Source of the DNA: Jaltomata sinuosa | Lineage: Eukaryota; Streptophyta; Magnoliopsida; Solanales; Solanaceae | NCBI GenBank assembly: GCA_003996215.1 | Contig: QJPP01001753.1 | Span: 62,001 to 126,000, forward strand | Direction of reading: 5' to 3' | DNA: 64,000 nucleotides | In this document: positions 61,185-64,000 of the stretch, piece by piece | Position numbering within the stretch: the first letter of the stretch is position 1 | How the letters are laid out: each line of letters opens with the position of its first letter | Translations under genes and position numbers: made by a program | Notes under the pieces: model-generated | What the model saw: only the letters and a program-made list of their open reading frames with translations | Database searches by the model: none | Told to the model about the DNA's origin: nothing

Positions 61185-61653
61185 CAAATTATTTTGCCTT
61201 AGCTTCCCTCAACTCTCTCGGGAAGAACCTATCTAGAAAAGCTCCAGTAAAGTAGTCCCAAGTCATAGGAGTTGCATTCCTGCCCTTGTTGTCCTTCCAC
61301 TGTGTGAACCAGATATGAGCCACATCCTTGAGCTGATAGAATGCCAGCTCCACACTCTTGACCCCTAAAATCTGCATCACATCAAGAACCTTTTTAACCT
61401 CATCAATGAAGTCCTGCAAATCCGCATCTACTCTTGACCCAAAGAACTCTGGCGAATTCATGCGGATGAAATCCCTAACTCTGGCAGCTGTTGTCCCACT
61501 ATTTGGGTTAGTAGGAACAGGTAGCTGCTGAATGGCTTGGGCAATCACAGCATGTGCCAATATCAGAATGGCATTCTTGAATTCTGCATTTGTGACCTTA
61601 TGGTCTGGAACTGAAGGATTAACATTACGAGCGTTGGCTCTGCAAAGAGGCAT
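61185..61653 (-). pseudogene. Element F gag N-terminal part
   Basis: ATG at 61653, MPLCRANARNVNPS, followed by an Ala/Gln segment and a capsid core: MNSPEFFGSRVDADLQDFID, VELAFYQLKDVAHIWFTQWK and TMTWDYF-like FTGAFLDRFFPRELREAKAK. The start lies about 200 bases after the primer site, the usual place. The frame is open for 154 codons and is then cut by the G 5' LTR remnant, so the gag C-terminus, zinc knuckle and protease N-terminus are gone. Confidence 0.8.
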
Positions 61654-61849
61654 GATCTGAAATGCATAACAAATCAGTTAGAAAGGAGAAATAGAGTTAA
61701 ACTCTATTGCACAATACTGAATTATGAAGGAAGTGTAGTTTCCTAAAAATGTCTCATAGCTCTCTCTCATAAGTGTGGCATGCTTCACACCCATGAAAAA
61801 GATACTACTTAACACGACTTTCAGACACCCTAGGACTCTTAAACTTGAT

Positions 61850-61861
61850 GCTTTGATACCA
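61850..61861 (-). promoter_or_regulatory. Element F primer binding site (tRNA-iMet)
   Basis: Minus strand TGGTATCAAAGC, one change from canonical, four bases from the 5' LTR. Confidence 0.85.
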
Positions 61862-61865
61862 AGTT

Positions 61866-63868
61866 TGTCATGGCCCGAGCCTATGCCCTAGACGTAATAT
61901 GGTACTTATAGACACAAGTGACCCAAAGTTAACCCTTGATCTGGCATATACTAAGCATTTAGAATAATGACAATAACTAAGCAGAAGCTAAACTGAATTA
62001 AAAATAAAGTTTTAAAAATATAAACTGAAAATCTCTGAATATATTTAATTATAAGTCTGAAATATAAAGTGACTGAATAAGCTGAAATCTGACTATATAT
62101 CTAAAAGCCTCTACTGCTAAGGATTTGCTGAGACAAGCCCCCAGCTAACTCCACAATACTGAAACTAGGAGGAACTAACGAAAAAGCATCATAAAATACA
62201 TCCTCGAATGATGAGGACTCACCATTGGCTGTCATTGGGGTGGTGCTAAATTGAAATGATCGCGAGGCTGAACATGATAACTTGGACCTGCATCATGATA
62301 GGATACAACATATAGAGTATGCGTCAGTACTTCGAATGTATTGAGCATGTGGGATGTGCAAGTAACCAAACATGCTAGAATACTAATATGCTATTTAAAA
62401 CTGTAAATTGGACTGTGGTACATAGGCCCAAAATATAATCATGCATAAGAATCTGAAATGCAAGGACATTTTGAAAAAGACATAGTAAAATAGTAAAAAT
62501 TGAAACTGAGGGCCTAGTATCTAACTGCTTAATCTAATCTTGTGGGAGAGCCTGTTAACCGAAATAAACCACGTGAGCTAAACATGGAGTCCGATGTATA
62601 CGTCCCATCAAGAGGACCCAATATACCTTGCCAATATATAGAGGCATGATTGGCGTGATCACTAAACTAAGACCCACTGAGGGGCTAAATAATCCTATAA
62701 TGGCACATAATTCTGGGACTTTAGGGTACATTGAACCCTAGTCTAACTTGGTGCTAAGTACTACTCCCGAAAACTGATATGCCAACTCATTTAAACAGAG
62801 GTCCTGAATTACTGAGTCAGAACTAGATTAATTTGGAAATCATATTTTTCCTAAAAAGCTATTACTGAAAGATGACTAAATTCTATTGAAAACTCCAATT
62901 CTAGTATTCTAAGTTAGATTTTGAAGTAAACTATTTCATGGGAAAATCCTACAATATAAGGCTAAGCTTTTGATTTCTCAATTCTTGTAAAAACTCATGA
63001 AAATCATTTAAAATATGATACATATCATTTAAATAAGATAAAAACCACATTCTAAGTATGAGAATTGAATTCCATAAAAATCTGCATAAGAGATTAAAAA
63101 CCCTAGTTTCTAAAATAGTGAATTCAATATAAAAGCCTAAGGTTTTGGGCATAAGGGAGAACAGGACCTTTACTGCATACCCACATACCTGGTAGAAGAT
63201 GATTCCTGAATTTGGGATAGAGTTCTGAAGCTTTGGAGGAGAAAGCCCTAGGTCTGTAACTTGGAGAAGAATGTTCTTTTCCTTTTTTCTGAAACTGAAT
63301 CATGTGGAATGAGGGTAAAATTCCCTAAGTCTGACTAATATCCCTCTAAAGTAGGCCTAAAATGACTGGTCATTGGGTTAAAAGAGGTGGAAAAAGTCTA
63401 AAGTAACCCTGACAAATTTAATTAAAAACTACTGGAAAAATTTAGCCCAAGCTTCCACGGGCACTAACCACAGGCCGTGTACTAAACCACAGCCTATGGT
63501 TGGGGTTCGTGGTTCCCTAGCCAAAAAGTTGGTCATGTGTCTGATTTCCACGGGTGAGGTTCACGGCCCATAGATCCTTTAACGGCCCGTGGAACACTTC
63601 CATGGTTCCTGGGGAATTAATGACCCTCAGTTTTGATTCCACAATGAGCAACCACGTCCCATGGTTTAATCCACGGTCCATAGATCCCATTCGTAGATCA
63701 CGGACCTGAGGCCTAATCTTCAGGTCATATTCCATGGATACCATCCAAGGCTCGTGGACTATTCCACGATCCGTGGAAACCATTTGTGGTTTCTGTTTTG
63801 TCACTTTGACAGTTCACACTTAGGATTTATGGGCTAGTCCTAGGTTTAGAACTTTTTGGGGTGTCACA
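61866..63868 (-). repeat. Element F 5' LTR
   Basis: Plus-strand start TGTCATGGCCCGAGCC, end GGGGTGTCACA. Pairs with 31512-33556. Dyad array at 63455-63790. No gene inside. Confidence 0.85.
63455..63790. repeat. CCACGG/CCGTGG dyad array in F 5' LTR
   Basis: Same set of motifs as at 33141-33480 (CCACGG, CCCGTGGAA, CCACGATCCGTGGAAA) with independent substitutions. Confidence 0.75.
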
Positions 63869-64000
63869 CCAACGTACCCAACTAGAGATCTATTCATATA
63901 GCTAAAAATTCTAGACATAATCTGGCTCCAAATGGAGATAGAGCTCACCAAAATACCAGCTGAAGATGACAAAAGAACCTAACATGGATGTCAGCTCCCC
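63869..64000 (-). repeat. Element E 5' LTR, right part
   Basis: Resumes after element F with the ccaac target copy and runs to the window end. Recognised by position only: the matching part of E's other LTR is not in the window. Confidence 0.6.

Larger units (their letters stand above)
31512..63868 (-). mobile_element. Element F: chromovirus split by nested insertions
   Basis: The LTRs at 31512-33556 and 61866-63868 share their sequence from the start (GCCCGAGCCTATG, AACCCTTGATCTGGCATATAC) to the dyad array near the other end. They enclose gag (right side) and pol (left side) of one element, separated by elements G, C and D. Flanking 5-mers are ccgac and ccaac, a target duplication with one mismatch. 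Its own sequence amounts to roughly 8.3 kb. F sits in the 5' LTR of E. Confidence 0.85.

Noticed and set aside
1..64000. tRNA, rRNA, CRISPR arrays, bacterial operons or an intact host gene
   Set aside because: None was recognised. The tRNA-like strings are primer binding sites beside LTRs.

Overview
The window is repeat-rich plant nuclear DNA, about 95% retrotransposon by eye, with no intact host gene that I can support. The element families suggest Solanaceae, most likely Solanum: chromoviruses of Del/Tekay type with 3-3.6 kb LTRs and initiator-Met primer sites, an Athila-like gag element with a tRNA-Asp primer site, and LTRs carrying arrays of TGACGGACCGTCA-like and CCACGG..CCGTGG-like dyads. 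That is inference from repeat type; Capsicum or another relative is not excluded. Nearly all elements lie on the minus strand, so 5' LTRs are at the higher coordinate.

Left edge (1-4505): a gypsy protease scrap ending where a CACTA-like terminus begins (166), then AT-rich DNA with a broken AP2/ERF-like gene fragment (minus, about 2490-3124) and an RNase H fragment of LINE type (3878-4111). 4506-10703 is element A (gag-PR-partial RT plus its 5' LTR), abutting a fragment of a related LTR (A2, 10704-11289 and 22424-22675). A2 is split by element B (11290-22423), a complete chromovirus with both LTRs and a near-matching 5-bp target duplication.

22676-31511 belongs mostly to element E: putative 3' LTR portion to 24791, then pol and gag on the minus strand, primer site at 31228 and the start of its 5' LTR. 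A 942-bp inverted-repeat element (27912-28853) with G-run repeats sits in E's RT.

The right half is a nest at least five deep: E's 5' LTR is split by F (31512-63868), F by G (37105 to about 61180), G by C (41660-60630) and C by D (48837-55618). The order is fixed by split reading frames and by target duplications: ccgac/ccaac for F, gggaa/aggaa for C, ccagc/ccagc for D. F, C, E, A and B are gag-pol chromoviruses broken by stops and frameshifts. G appears non-autonomous (no gag-pol). D has gag and protease only, in one frame with three in-frame stops.

Working together: none of the elements looks autonomous now. Several polymerases have lost an RT catalytic aspartate (B, C, E), F keeps it but is broken by G. 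The most interesting patterns are CpG-rich dyad arrays beside the TATA box in the U3 of unrelated LTR families, their length differences between sister LTRs, the gag-protease-only element D, and the AP2/ERF-like fragment near a CACTA end.
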